Positions 35,423 through 44,058 of a stretch of DNA of 64,000 nucleotides are shown here, one piece after another. The position numbers and the translations under genes were made by a program. The stretch is from NCBI RefSeq assembly GCF_007625205.1, contig NZ_VMNI01000010.1:215699-279698 (forward strand). The letters are read 5' to 3'. The first letter of the stretch is position 1, and each line of letters starts with the position of its first letter. Below the pieces are notes generated by a model. It did no database searches, was not told the DNA's origin, and saw nothing but the letters and a program-made list of their open reading frames with translations. Origin of the DNA: Denitromonas ohlonensis. GTDB lineage: Bacteria > Pseudomonadota > Gammaproteobacteria > Burkholderiales > Rhodocyclaceae.

Positions 35423-37786
35423 TCAGGCGCAGGCGAGGCGGTCCCGGTGGGTGTCTGCGAGGGCCGGCCGGCCGAAGTGGTAGCCCTGGGCCGTGCAGCA
35501 GCCCATCAGGCGCAGCGCGGCGACTTGCGCAGGGTTTTCGACGCCCTCGGCCAGCACCTGGATGCCCAGGCTGCGCCCCATGGCGAGAATGGCCTGCACG
35601 ATGGCGCGGTCATTGGCGTCGCCGGGCAGGCCGTCGATGAAGCTGCGGTCGATCTTGAGGGTGTTGATGGGCAGTCGCTTGAGGTAGGAGAGCGACGAAA
35701 AGCCGGTGCCGAAATCGTCGAGCGACAGGGCGATGCCCATTTCGCGAATGCCGTGCAAGGTGGCGATGGCGGGTTCGGCATCCTTGAGAATGTCCGACTC
35801 GGTGACCTCGATCTCGATCCACTCCGGGCGGCATTGTTCCTGCTCGAGGATAGTGCACAGCGCGCCGAGGAAGTCGAGTCGTCGCAGTTGGCGGCCCGAG
35901 ACGTTGATGGCCACCCGCGGCGGAATGAAGCCGGCCTCGCGCCAGTGCCGGATCTGGGCGCAGGACTTGCGGAGCACCAACTCGCCGAGCGGTACGATCA
36001 TGCCGTTGTTTTCGGCCAGGGGGATGAAGACGTCGGGCGGGATGGTGCCGTGATCGGGGTCGGTCCAGCGGCACAGGGCCTCGAAGCCGATCAGTTCGCC
36101 CGACTGGAGGTCGACCTGGGGCTGGAACCAGACATCCAGCGCTTCATTGCTGATGGCGTGGCGGAGCGCGTTTTCCAGCTTGACGCGCTGGCGGGTGGTT
36201 TCGGTCTGGGTGGCGCAGTAGCGCTGGGCGTTGTTTCGGCCGAGTTGCTTGGCCTGGTACATGGCGGTGTCGGCGTTGCGCAGCAGGGCTTCGACGGAGT
36301 CGCCATCGCGGGGGTAGAGGCTGACGCCGATGCTCGCGCCAATAAAGAACTCCTGATCGTTATGGCCGATCGGCGGAATGAGGCTGGCCAGAATGCGCTC
36401 GGCGGCCTGGTCGGCCTGCCCGGCATCTTCGATGTCTTCCATCAACACCACGAATTCGTCGCCGCCAATGCGGGCCACGGTGTCTTCGTCCCGCACGCAT
36501 TCGTGCAGGCGCATGGCGACGTGTTTGAGCACCAGGTCACCGGTTTCGTGACCGTAGGAGTCGTTGATGTCCTTGAAGTGGTCAAGGTCGAGGAACATCA
36601 CCGCGACCGCTCGTTTGTCGCGGCTTGCACGGCGAATGGCGGTGGCGATGCGATCGTTGAGCAGGTTGCGGTTGGGCAGATCGGTGAGCGAGTCGTGTTG
36701 CGCCATGTGCTCGAGTTGGGCCTCGGAGGTCTTGGCGGCGGAAATGTCGGTAAAGATGCCCAGATAGTGAATGAGCTGGCCTTCCTCATTGCGTACGGGC
36801 GAGATGTCCAGCCATTCGGGGTAGATCTCGCCCGATTTGCGCCGGTTCCAGATCTCGCCTTGCCAGCGGCCATGCTGGGCCAGGCTGTCCCACATGCGTT
36901 GGTAGAAGGCTTCGCTGTGCCGGCCCGAGTGCAGCAGCTTCGGCGTTTGGCCAACGGCTTCTTCGGCGCTGTAGCCGGTGATGCGGGTAAAGGCCGGGTT
37001 GACCATCTCGATCACGCCGTCGGGGCGGGTGATGGTGATGCCTTCGGCGGCGTTGTCGAAAAACTGTGCGGCGAGTCTCAAGCGGTCATTGGCCTGGCGC
37101 TCCTGGGTGAGTCGTCGTCCGACGCCAAGCAGGCCCAGAACGGTCCCGTCGGACAGGGTGACTGGCGATTTGAGCGTTTCGTAGCGCTCGTAGTGTCCGT
37201 CGGGGTGTCGGACGCGTTCCTCGAATCGTTGTGTTGATCCACTGCTGAGGACGCGTTGATCGGCGGCGTGAAAGGCGCCGGCTTCTTCGTCGGGGAAAAA
37301 GTCGTCGTCGTTGTGGCCGAGAATGTCTTCAGGGGGGCGTCCGATGACTTGCGCGGCGGCCCGGTTGATCAGCCGAAAGCGGCTGTCGCGATCCTTGAAA
37401 AAAATCAAATCGTCGCTGGCGTCAATCAGTGCTTCGAGCAGTGCGCGTTGTTCTTCGGCGCTCTTCAGGGCCCGGGCGCGTTTCCGGTTGATGCAGAGCA
37501 AACCAAAGGCCAGCGCGGCAAACAAGGCGATGGCGGCTGCGCTGAGACCCGGGCTAAACCCGTGTTGATGGTCGTGTGGTGGCGTGGGTTCTGTGTTGAA
37601 TGCTGTGGTCGCAGCGGCCTGGGCGCCCGGCGTGGGTGATTGTGCGGTGGCGTCGGCGCAGAGGGGTAGTACGACCACCAGCGCACACAGCCGCGCAACG
37701 CGGCGAAGGGTATCGCCGAGTTCCTGCGTGCGCTGTTTGCCTGAGTGAATCCGCATAGGGTTGATAGCCGAGAGTCGATTGCACAT
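35423..37786 (-). CDS. membrane PAS-PAS-GGDEF-EAL cyclic-di-GMP turnover protein
   Basis: A 787-aa bifunctional signalling protein. The N-terminus has a hydrophobic segment (about residues 28-48), a short periplasmic loop and a second helix (about 78-98). Two PAS domains follow (about 110-230 and 235-355), then GGDEF (intact GGDEF near residues 440-444, an active diguanylate cyclase signature) and EAL (FEALCRW near 569, with DDFGTGFSSL and the loop-6 region). Both catalytic signatures are intact, so either activity is possible. Met at 37756 is an alternative start. It may feed the LapD/LapG-type control of the adhesin at 63 kb, which is an inference. Confidence 0.92.
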   Translation of the reverse strand: MCNRLSAINPMRIHSGKQRTQELGDTLRRVARLCALVVVLPLCADATAQSPTPGAQAAATTAFNTEPTPPHDHQHGFSPGLSAAAIALFAALAFGLLCINRKRARALKSAEEQRALLEALIDASDDLIFFKDRDSRFRLINRAAAQVIGRPPEDILGHNDDDFFPDEEAGAFHAADQRVLSSGSTQRFEERVRHPDGHYERYETLKSPVTLSDGTVLGLLGVGRRLTQERQANDRLRLAAQFFDNAAEGITITRPDGVIEMVNPAFTRITGYSAEEAVGQTPKLLHSGRHSEAFYQRMWDSLAQHGRWQGEIWNRRKSGEIYPEWLDISPVRNEEGQLIHYLGIFTDISAAKTSEAQLEHMAQHDSLTDLPNRNLLNDRIATAIRRASRDKRAVAVMFLDLDHFKDINDSYGHETGDLVLKHVAMRLHECVRDEDTVARIGGDEFVVLMEDIEDAGQADQAAERILASLIPPIGHNDQEFFIGASIGVSLYPRDGDSVEALLRNADTAMYQAKQLGRNNAQRYCATQTETTRQRVKLENALRHAISNEALDVWFQPQVDLQSGELIGFEALCRWTDPDHGTIPPDVFIPLAENNGMIVPLGELVLRKSCAQIRHWREAGFIPPRVAINVSGRQLRRLDFLGALCTILEQEQCRPEWIEIEVTESDILKDAEPAIATLHGIREMGIALSLDDFGTGFSSLSYLKRLPINTLKIDRSFIDGLPGDANDRAIVQAILAMGRSLGIQVLAEGVENPAQVAALRLMGCCTAQGYHFGRPALADTHRDRLACA

Positions 37787-37870
37787 TAATCGCTTCTAGT
37801 GCTATCGGCGGATGCGGCTTCATCTTGAGTGCAACGGCTTGGCGGCGTGAGCTGTGTCACGCCGCGGGGG

Positions 37871-38383
37871 TCAGGCGGACCTTGGCGGGGCGCCGAGGCT
37901 TTGCCGGATGGTGTCGAGCAGTCGGGTGGTGGAGCGTTCATGCTCGAAGGCGATGGCGTGCACCTGGCCGCCCCAGGCGGTCACTTCGGCCGCACCGACG
38001 ATGGCGTCGGTCGGCCAGTCGCCACCTTTGACGAGCACGTCCGGACGGCAGGTGAGGATGGTGTCGAGCGGGGTGTCGTCGTCGAACCAGGTCACCAGAT
38101 CGACACTGCCGAGCGCGGCCATGACCGCCAGCCGGTCGGCCAGCGGATTGATGGGTCGGTCGGCGCCTTTGCCGAGACGGCGCACCGAGGCGTCGGTGTT
38201 GAGCGCAACGATGAGCGATGCACCCAGCGCGCGGGCGCGGGCCAGGCAGGTGACGTGGCCGCGATGCAGGATGTCGAAGCAGCCGTTGGTAAACACGAGC
38301 GGCCGCGGCACGCTCGCGACGCGCTCGGCGAGCGCCTCGGGGGGGTAGATCTTGGTTTCGAAATCAGGAGGCAAAAGGGCCAT
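37871..38383 (-). CDS. rfaE2: D-glycero-beta-D-manno-heptose 1-phosphate adenylyltransferase
   Basis: Makes ADP-heptose for the LPS inner core. It is the stand-alone C-terminal domain of HldE, 170 aa, starting MALLPPDFETKIYPPEAL at 38383. The nucleotidyltransferase signature is FTNGCFDILHRGHVTCLARARALG, and PDVLVKGGDW and FEHERSTTRLLDTI complete the family pattern. The kinase half (RfaE1) is not adjacent. It lies 46 bases downstream of the B12-dependent regulator gene. Confidence 0.94.
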   Translation of the reverse strand: MALLPPDFETKIYPPEALAERVASVPRPLVFTNGCFDILHRGHVTCLARARALGASLIVALNTDASVRRLGKGADRPINPLADRLAVMAALGSVDLVTWFDDDTPLDTILTCRPDVLVKGGDWPTDAIVGAAEVTAWGGQVHAIAFEHERSTTRLLDTIRQSLGAPPRSA

Positions 38384-38429
38384 GACGGTGTCCGGCGGGC
38401 AAAGGCGCAGGATACCGCAGCTGCGCTGA

Positions 38430-39320
38430 TCAGTTCGCCTTGCGCCAGTCGGTGAGCGCGTCGAGCAAGTCGTCGAGCTGCGCAATCTGCTGCACCTTGT
38501 CGATGCGTTTGCGTTTGCCATGCAGCGCCGCGCCGCCGGCCCACAGCGCGATGCTGGCGGGGAGCGCATCGCGAAGCTGCTCAATGCCGCGAAAGGCCTG
38601 GCGCGCCGGAAACGCGGCGCTGAAGGACACGGCGACGATGTCGAACTGGCCGTCGCGGGCCGCCTGCGCGATGTCGGCCAGCGGCGTTTGCGCCCCCAGC
38701 GAAATGCATTGCACCCCCTCGGGCGCGAGCATGGCCTCGACCATGAGCAGGCCGAGGATGTGTTCCTCGCCGGGCAGGGTGGTCATCAGGATGCGCGGTG
38801 AGCGGCTGCCCGTGCCCAGGCTGCTGATGCTGCTGCGGAGCAGGTTCTGGACGTGCTCGGTAAACAGGTGTTCCTCGGCCACGCCAATCTCGCCGTGCAA
38901 CCACGCCTCACCGATGGCCCGGCTCAAGGGCGCGACAAGTTCGCTCACAAAGCGCTGCAAGCCGAGTTTGACCAGGTGTTGCTGGAGCGTGGCGCGAAGC
39001 TCCGCGCTGCGGTGCAGGCGCACCAGGTCGATCAGCGCGGCAATGCCGGGGTCCGCGGGTTCTCGACCGCGCTCGCCGGCGGGTTCGAGTAGTGCGGCGA
39101 GCGCCTCGGTGGGGGCCGCGACGATGCTGCCGGGGCGGTGGCCCTGGTCGAGCAGACGCCGCAACAGGCGCAGTTTTTCGACCTGCTCGGCCGGGTAGAG
39201 GCGTTCGCCCTTGTCGTCTCGCACGGGTTGCGGGAAGGCGTAGCGACGTTCCCAGACGCGCAAGGTGTCTTTGGGGATTCCGGTGTCGCGCTCGACGGCG
39301 GCGATGGGGAGTGCGCTCAT
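38430..39320 (-). CDS. MerR-type, B12-binding photoreceptor regulator (CarH/LitR-like)
   Basis: A light-responsive repressor of 296 aa. The N-terminal MerR helix-turn-helix reads LPIAAVERDTGIPKDTLRVWERRYAFPQP, which resembles that of CarA/CarH. The cobalamin domain has a four-helix part with Trp140, Glu150 and His151 (spacing W-x9-EH as in CarH, where these cap adenosylcobalamin), then the B12 motif Glu185-x-His187-x-x-Gly190. CarH-type proteins repress in the dark and release DNA on light. It is divergent from the 39404-47048 operon, with palindromes in the gap. Confidence 0.9.
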   Translation of the reverse strand: MSALPIAAVERDTGIPKDTLRVWERRYAFPQPVRDDKGERLYPAEQVEKLRLLRRLLDQGHRPGSIVAAPTEALAALLEPAGERGREPADPGIAALIDLVRLHRSAELRATLQQHLVKLGLQRFVSELVAPLSRAIGEAWLHGEIGVAEEHLFTEHVQNLLRSSISSLGTGSRSPRILMTTLPGEEHILGLLMVEAMLAPEGVQCISLGAQTPLADIAQAARDGQFDIVAVSFSAAFPARQAFRGIEQLRDALPASIALWAGGAALHGKRKRIDKVQQIAQLDDLLDALTDWRKAN

Positions 39321-39322
39321 TG

Positions 39323-39337
39323 TTTGTCCTGGACAAA
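39323..39337. promoter_or_regulatory. putative CarH/LitR operator 1
   Basis: TTTGTCC-T-GGACAAA is a perfect 7+1+7 palindrome lying three bases upstream of the regulator's ATG (on the minus strand) and just ahead of the -35 box of the divergent operon. Confidence 0.65.
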
Positions 39338-39340
39338 GTG

Positions 39341-39369
39341 TTGACGTTTCTTTTGGCTAGCTCTATCTT
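39341..39369 (+). promoter_or_regulatory. sigma-70-type promoter of the photo-oxidative/lipid operon
   Basis: TTGACG (39341-39346), a 17-base spacer and TATCTT (39364-39369). It is framed by two related palindromes, which would let a dimeric or tetrameric repressor occlude RNA polymerase. Confidence 0.72.
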
Positions 39370-39385
39370 AGGGGTGTGATTCACT

Positions 39386-39400
39386 TTTGTCTAGGACAGA
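39386..39400. promoter_or_regulatory. putative CarH/LitR operator 2
   Basis: TTTGTCT-A-GGACAGA repeats the operator 1 sequence with 12 of 15 identical bases. It lies downstream of the -10 box, immediately before the first gene's ATG. Confidence 0.6.
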
Positions 39401-39403
39401 CCC

Positions 39404-39607
39404 ATGAATAAGAAAAGCGTGTTCAGTGTCAGCGGGGTCGCCGCCTTGAGCGTCGGCTTTGCTGCGGTTCTGCTGGTCTCCGGGCTTCGTGTCGAGGCCT
39501 CGCCGGGCGCTGCCGGGGCGGAAGCGATCGATACACCTGTCGTAGACAAATCGGCATCATCCCCGACGCCGCTCGAGCACCTGATCGTGCTTCACCGGGG
39601 GTGGTGA
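39404..39607 (+). CDS. small membrane/secreted protein, 67 aa
   Basis: First gene of the light-response operon. MNKKSVFSVSGVAALSVGFAAVLLVSGLRVEA is a signal anchor or signal peptide; the remaining 35 residues are Ala/Ser/Pro-rich and end EHLIVLHRGW. The stop is two bases before the next ATG. Short leader genes of this kind precede related light-induced clusters, but I know no function. Confidence 0.7.
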   Translation: MNKKSVFSVSGVAALSVGFAAVLLVSGLRVEASPGAAGAEAIDTPVVDKSASSPTPLEHLIVLHRGW

Positions 39608-39609
39608 TC

Positions 39610-40191
39610 ATGCGCCGCTTCGCGATCAGCTCGATCGGCTCCCTGACGATCACTGCCTTTGCGCTGTGGGCCTTGACCTCGCCGGTGTGGGCGCAGAAAG
39701 CCTGCCCCGCGCTGCTCGACCACGACTTCACCCCGCTGACCGACACGCAGCCCGAGCGCTTGTGTCAGTTCGCCGGGCAGGTCGTGCTGGTGGTCAATAC
39801 GGCCAGCCGGTGCGCATTTACCCCGCAGTACGACGGGCTGGAGCGCTTGCATGCGCAGTATCGCGAGCGCGGTCTGGTGGTGGTGGGCTTTCCGTCCAAT
39901 GACTTTGGCGGACAGGAGCCGGGCTCGGGAAAACAGATTGCCGACTTCTGCCAGACGACCTACGGCGTGACGTTTCCGCTGCACGCGAAATCCTCGGTGC
40001 GTGGCGCGCAGGCCCATCCCTTCTATCGGCAACTCGCCGCGCAGACCGGTCAGGCGCCGCGCTGGAACTTTCACAAGTATGTGATCGACCGCAGCGGCAC
40101 CGAGGTGCGCAGCTTCGCCAGCGATGTGCAACCGGACGATCCGGCGCTGGTGGCGCACATCGAAAAACTGCTTTCCGACGGCCAGCCCTGA
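39610..40191 (+). CDS. exported glutathione peroxidase family protein
   Basis: A thiol peroxidase of 193 aa with a signal peptide ending VWAQ (about residue 29), so periplasmic. The peroxidatic cysteine is Cys68 in NTASRCAFTPQYDGLE. FPSNDFGGQEPGS has Ser where many bacterial GPx proteins have the resolving Cys (FPCNxFG), so the reducing partner may differ. WNFHKYVIDRSG supplies the conserved Trp and Asn. I choose ATG 39610 over upstream GTG codons. It fits detoxification of lipid hydroperoxides formed under light. Confidence 0.9.
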   Translation: MRRFAISSIGSLTITAFALWALTSPVWAQKACPALLDHDFTPLTDTQPERLCQFAGQVVLVVNTASRCAFTPQYDGLERLHAQYRERGLVVVGFPSNDFGGQEPGSGKQIADFCQTTYGVTFPLHAKSSVRGAQAHPFYRQLAAQTGQAPRWNFHKYVIDRSGTEVRSFASDVQPDDPALVAHIEKLLSDGQP

Positions 40192-40218
40192 GTGGCCACC
40201 AATCATTAGGAGTCGATC

Positions 40219-41556
40219 ATGGACATGACCGAACAAAACCGCTTTACGCCGCCGCCGGGCCAGAAGATTGCCGTGATCGGCGGTGGAATCTCCGGCCTGG
40301 CGACGGCCTGGCTGTTGCGCAAGACGCATCAGGTGACGCTCTTCGAAGCGGCCGACTATATGGGCGGACATACGAATACGGTCGACGTCGAGCTCGACGG
40401 CCAGGTGGCGGCGGTGGATACCGGTTTTCTGGTGTTCAACCAGCGTACCTATCCGAACCTGTGTGCGCTGTTTGCGCAGCTGGGGGTCGAGTCGGTGGCC
40501 TCGGAAATGTCGTTTTCGGTGAGCCTCTCGGACCCGGACATGGAGTGGTCGGGCACCTCGCTGGCGACGCTTTTCGGCCAGCCGCGCAATGCAGTGCGAC
40601 CCGCGTTCTGGCGGATGGTGGCCGACATCGTCCGCTTCAACCGTGAGGCGAGCGCGATGGCGGTGTCGGCGCAGGCATCGTCTGACTCGTTGGGGCATTA
40701 CCTCGATACGCACGGCTACGGGCAAGCCTTTCGCGACTGGTATCTGTTGCCGATGGCGGCTGCCATCTGGTCGTGCCCGACGCGCACCATGCTCGCCTAT
40801 CCAGTGAGCACTTTTGTGCGCTTTTGCCTCAATCATGGCTTGCTGCAGATACAGAATCGCCCGCAATGGCTGACGGTCGCCGGCGGCGCCAAGCGCTATG
40901 TGGCCCGCATGGTGGCCGATCTCGACGATGTGCGGCTGGCCTCGCCGGTTGGGCGGGTGGTTCGCTCGCTGCGGGGTGTGCGGGTGCACACGCCGCAGGG
41001 TGTCGAAGATTTTGACGGTGTCGTGCTCGCCTGCCATAGCGATCAGGCGCTGGCCATGCTCGGGCGGCAGGTGACGCGGGCAGAAGCGTCGGTGCTGGGC
41101 GCGGTGCGCTACCAGCCCAATGTGGCATGGCTGCATACCGACCGTGCGCTGTTGCCGCGTCGCGAGGCGCTGTGGTCGGCCTGGAACTATATGGCCGGGG
41201 CGGTGCCGAGCGATGGCGACGCGCCGGTGTCGGTGTCCTACCTCATCAACAAGCTCCAGCCGCTGCCGTTTGCCCGGCCGGTGGTGGTGTCGCTCAACCC
41301 GTACCGCGCCCCGCGCGATGAACACGTGATCAAGCGCATCGAGTACGCGCACCCGGTGTTCGACCAGCTAGCCATCGAGGCTCAGGGCTGGTTGCCGGCG
41401 GTGCAGGGGCAGCACCGCACCTGGTTTGCCGGCGCGTGGCAGGGCTATGGGTTTCATGAAGACGGCCTGCGCTCGGCCATGGACGTCGCGCGCCGTCTCG
41501 GCGCCGAGATCCCGTGGGGTGCGCCCGCCGACGCCCCAGTGGCGCTGAGCGCCTGA
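40219..41556 (+). CDS. FAD-dependent oxidoreductase (amine-oxidase/desaturase-like)
   Basis: A 445-aa flavoprotein. KIAVIGGGISGLATAWLL (about residues 15-33) is the FAD dinucleotide fold, with EAADYMGGHTNTVDV next. The C-terminal WFAGAWQGYGFHEDGLRSAMDVARRLG is the second FAD contact. Its place before DUF1365 and a Cfa-like enzyme is typical of LitR-, ChrR- or PplR-controlled clusters. In Rhodobacter, related flavoproteins act in unsaturated or furan fatty acid formation, so a lipid substrate is likely. Confidence 0.88.
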   Translation: MDMTEQNRFTPPPGQKIAVIGGGISGLATAWLLRKTHQVTLFEAADYMGGHTNTVDVELDGQVAAVDTGFLVFNQRTYPNLCALFAQLGVESVASEMSFSVSLSDPDMEWSGTSLATLFGQPRNAVRPAFWRMVADIVRFNREASAMAVSAQASSDSLGHYLDTHGYGQAFRDWYLLPMAAAIWSCPTRTMLAYPVSTFVRFCLNHGLLQIQNRPQWLTVAGGAKRYVARMVADLDDVRLASPVGRVVRSLRGVRVHTPQGVEDFDGVVLACHSDQALAMLGRQVTRAEASVLGAVRYQPNVAWLHTDRALLPRREALWSAWNYMAGAVPSDGDAPVSVSYLINKLQPLPFARPVVVSLNPYRAPRDEHVIKRIEYAHPVFDQLAIEAQGWLPAVQGQHRTWFAGAWQGYGFHEDGLRSAMDVARRLGAEIPWGAPADAPVALSA

Positions 41557-42329
41557 TGAGCATGCCGCTGACCGCCAGCGTCGGGACCGGCTCCGTGGTA
41601 CATGTGCGCCACACGCCGGTCACGCATCGCTTTGTCTATCCCATCGCCTTCCTGCGGGTGCCGCTGTCGGCGTGGGACTCGTTGCGCGTGCCGCTGCTGG
41701 GTGTCGACCGGCCGAATGTCTTCAGCCTGCGCCGGGCCGATCACGGCGCGCGCGACGGCGGCGATCCGGCGGTGTGGCTGGCCAGGATGCTGCGCGACAA
41801 GGGCCTGGCCGAAGTGGCCGATGGCGAAGTCATTCTGCAGACCTTTCCGCGCCTGCTCGGCTACGTGTTCAACCCGGTCAGTTTCTGGTTTTGCCATGAC
41901 GCCAACGGTGCCCTGCGGGCCGTGCTGGCCGAGGTGAACAACACCTTTGGCGAGCGTCACACCTATGTGGTGGCCCACCCGGACCACCGCCCGATCGCCT
42001 CGACCGACGTCTTCACCGTGGCCAAGGTCTTCCATGTGTCGCCGTTCTTCCCGGTGTCCGGTGTGTATCGATTCCGCTTCGACCTATCGGCCTATCGCAG
42101 CGCGGTGAGCATCGACTACTTCGAAGACGGCAAGCCGCAATTGTCGACGCGTCTGGTCGGCACGCTCGCGCCGCTGGGCGGCCGGGCACTGGCCGGCTGG
42201 GCGATGCGCTTCCCGTTCATGACGCTGGGCGTCATGTGGCGCATCCATGTGCAGGCGCTCAAGTTGTGGCGCAAGCGCGTGCCGTTTTTCCGCAAACCCG
42301 AACCCCCGCTCGAGAGGATCAGCTCATGA
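41556..42329 (+). CDS. DUF1365 domain protein
   Basis: A 257-aa DUF1365 protein of unknown biochemistry that almost always neighbours the FAD oxidoreductase and the Cfa-like enzyme. Visible landmarks are HVRHTPVTHRFVYPIAFLRVPL, FPRLLGYVFNPVSFWFCHD, EVNNTFGERHTYVV and AKVFHVSPFFPVSGVYRF. The ATG overlaps the preceding TGA (ATGA), and the stop overlaps the next ATG, showing tight coupling. Confidence 0.92.
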   Translation: MSMPLTASVGTGSVVHVRHTPVTHRFVYPIAFLRVPLSAWDSLRVPLLGVDRPNVFSLRRADHGARDGGDPAVWLARMLRDKGLAEVADGEVILQTFPRLLGYVFNPVSFWFCHDANGALRAVLAEVNNTFGERHTYVVAHPDHRPIASTDVFTVAKVFHVSPFFPVSGVYRFRFDLSAYRSAVSIDYFEDGKPQLSTRLVGTLAPLGGRALAGWAMRFPFMTLGVMWRIHVQALKLWRKRVPFFRKPEPPLERISS

Positions 42330-43564
42330 ACACCAATGAACACTCTTTGTCATTTCGTCCGGCCAGCCGTGAGGTGCGTTTGCCCCGGCGGGTGCGTGCG
42401 GTGTTGCGCTTGCTCGAAGGCTTGCGCGGCGGCGCGGTCGCGCTGCAGTTGCCCGGCATGTCGCCTTTGCGCCTGGGCGAGGGCGAGGTGGTGGCGAGCT
42501 GGACGGTCACCGATCTGGCCATGTTCGATCAGGTCATTGCCAGCGGTGACATTGGCCTGGGCGAGAGCTGGATGGACGGCCAGTGGCATTGCGACAACCT
42601 GAGCGCGCTGCTCGGCCTGCTGGCGGCCAACCGTGAATCGCTGGGGCGCGCGGTGCGCGGCAGTGGCTGGTCGCTGCTGCTGCATCGGCTGGCGCATCTG
42701 GCGCGCAAAAACACGCGACGCGGTTCGCGTCGCAATATCGCCGCCCACTACGATCTGGGCAACGAGTTTTACCGTTTGTGGCTCGATCCGTCGATGACCT
42801 ACTCGTCAGCGGTGTTTGCGCATGCCGACGAGCCACTGATCGACGCGCAGACCCGCAAGTACCGCCGTATTCTCGACCAGCTCGGCGCACAGCCCGGCCA
42901 GCGGATTCTCGAGGTGGGCTGCGGCTGGGGCGGCTTTGCCGAGATCGCCGCGCGCGACTATGGCTGCGAGGTGCACGGCATCACGCTGTCGCCGCGCCAG
43001 CGCGATCTGGCGCAGGCGCGCGCCGACGCGGGCGGCTGGGCGGATCGGGTGTACTTCGAGCTACGCGACTATCGCGATGTGCAGGGCACCTACGACCATA
43101 TCGTGTCGATCGAGATGATCGAAGCGGTCGGTGAGGCCTTTTGGCCGACTTACTACGCCCAGCTCAAAAACTGTCTCGCGCCGGGCGGGCGGGTGGTGAT
43201 TCAGGCCATCACCATCAATGAAACCTTGTTCGACGGCTATCGCCGCGGCACCGACTTCATTCAGCGCTACATCTTTCCGGGCGGCATGTTGCCCACGCCG
43301 ACGCGGGTGTCGGCCGACGCCGGTCGCGCGGGGCTCGAGACGGTGGATCGCTTCGATTTCGGACTCGACTACGCCCGTACCCTGCAGCGCTGGGCAGTGG
43401 CGTTCAACAGCCAGCAATCGGCGGTGCGGGTGCAGGGTTTCGACGATCGTTTCGTGCGCATGTGGCAGTTCTACCTGGCTTACTGCGAGGCGGGTTTCGT
43501 TGCTGGCGACCTCGGTGTGCATCACTTTTGCCTGGCGCATGCCGAGCCGGAGCGCGCCCAATGA
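42326..43564 (+). CDS. cyclopropane-fatty-acyl-phospholipid synthase-like methyltransferase
   Basis: A SAM-dependent enzyme acting on the double bond of phospholipid acyl chains, 412 aa. It has an N-terminal lipid-binding region, AHYDLGNEFYRLWLDPSMTYSSAVF, and the SAM site LEVGCGWGGFAEIAARDYGC, followed by EMIEAVGEAFWPTYY and GYRRGTDFIQRYIFPGGMLPT. The fold and length fit CfaS. In this cluster the product may be a cyclopropane or methylated/furan fatty acid that resists oxidants. The start ATGA overlaps the DUF1365 stop. Confidence 0.92.
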   Translation: MNTNEHSLSFRPASREVRLPRRVRAVLRLLEGLRGGAVALQLPGMSPLRLGEGEVVASWTVTDLAMFDQVIASGDIGLGESWMDGQWHCDNLSALLGLLAANRESLGRAVRGSGWSLLLHRLAHLARKNTRRGSRRNIAAHYDLGNEFYRLWLDPSMTYSSAVFAHADEPLIDAQTRKYRRILDQLGAQPGQRILEVGCGWGGFAEIAARDYGCEVHGITLSPRQRDLAQARADAGGWADRVYFELRDYRDVQGTYDHIVSIEMIEAVGEAFWPTYYAQLKNCLAPGGRVVIQAITINETLFDGYRRGTDFIQRYIFPGGMLPTPTRVSADAGRAGLETVDRFDFGLDYARTLQRWAVAFNSQQSAVRVQGFDDRFVRMWQFYLAYCEAGFVAGDLGVHHFCLAHAEPERAQ

Positions 43565-44058
43565 AACGCCGGGTGCTGATCGCACTGATGCTGGCCTGGA
43601 GCGCAGTCGCACGGGCCGAAGTGCCCTTGCCCGGCGCCCTGGATCGCGGGGCATGGCAGCGTGTCGGCAGTGGCAGCCTCGATTGGTTCGTGCTGCGGGT
43701 CTACGACGCCACCTTGTGGCGCGGCACGCCCGGCGAGGCCTTGGCGATTCGATACGCGCGGGACATCCCCGCCACGGCGCTGATCGACACCACCTTTGAA
43801 GAAATGGCGCGCCTGGGTGTGAGCGACGCCGAGCGCTGGCGTGCGCCCCTGTCGGCGATTTTTCCCGACGTACAAGAAGGCGAGGTGCTGGTGGCCCTGC
43901 GCGAGGCGGGTAAGGGCGTGCAGTTTTTTCATCAGGGGCGACCGGTGGGCCGCATCGCCGAGGCGGCGTTCGGCGAGGCCTTCTTCGGCATCTGGCTTGA
44001 CCCGCGTACGCGGGAGCCGGCGCTGCGCGCGCAGCTGCTCGGCGAGTCGCGGCCATGA
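43561..44058 (+). CDS. exported chalcone-isomerase-like protein
   Basis: A 165-aa protein with a signal peptide (MKRRVLIALMLAWSAVARA). WQRVGSGSLDWFVLRVYDATLWRG and LAIRYARDIPATALIDTTFEEM match the bacterial chalcone isomerase-like family (Chalcone_3), probably a fatty-acid-binding fold. Isomerase residues of plant enzymes are not expected in this group. It is coupled to its neighbours by four-base overlaps. Confidence 0.85.
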   Translation: MKRRVLIALMLAWSAVARAEVPLPGALDRGAWQRVGSGSLDWFVLRVYDATLWRGTPGEALAIRYARDIPATALIDTTFEEMARLGVSDAERWRAPLSAIFPDVQEGEVLVALREAGKGVQFFHQGRPVGRIAEAAFGEAFFGIWLDPRTREPALRAQLLGESRP

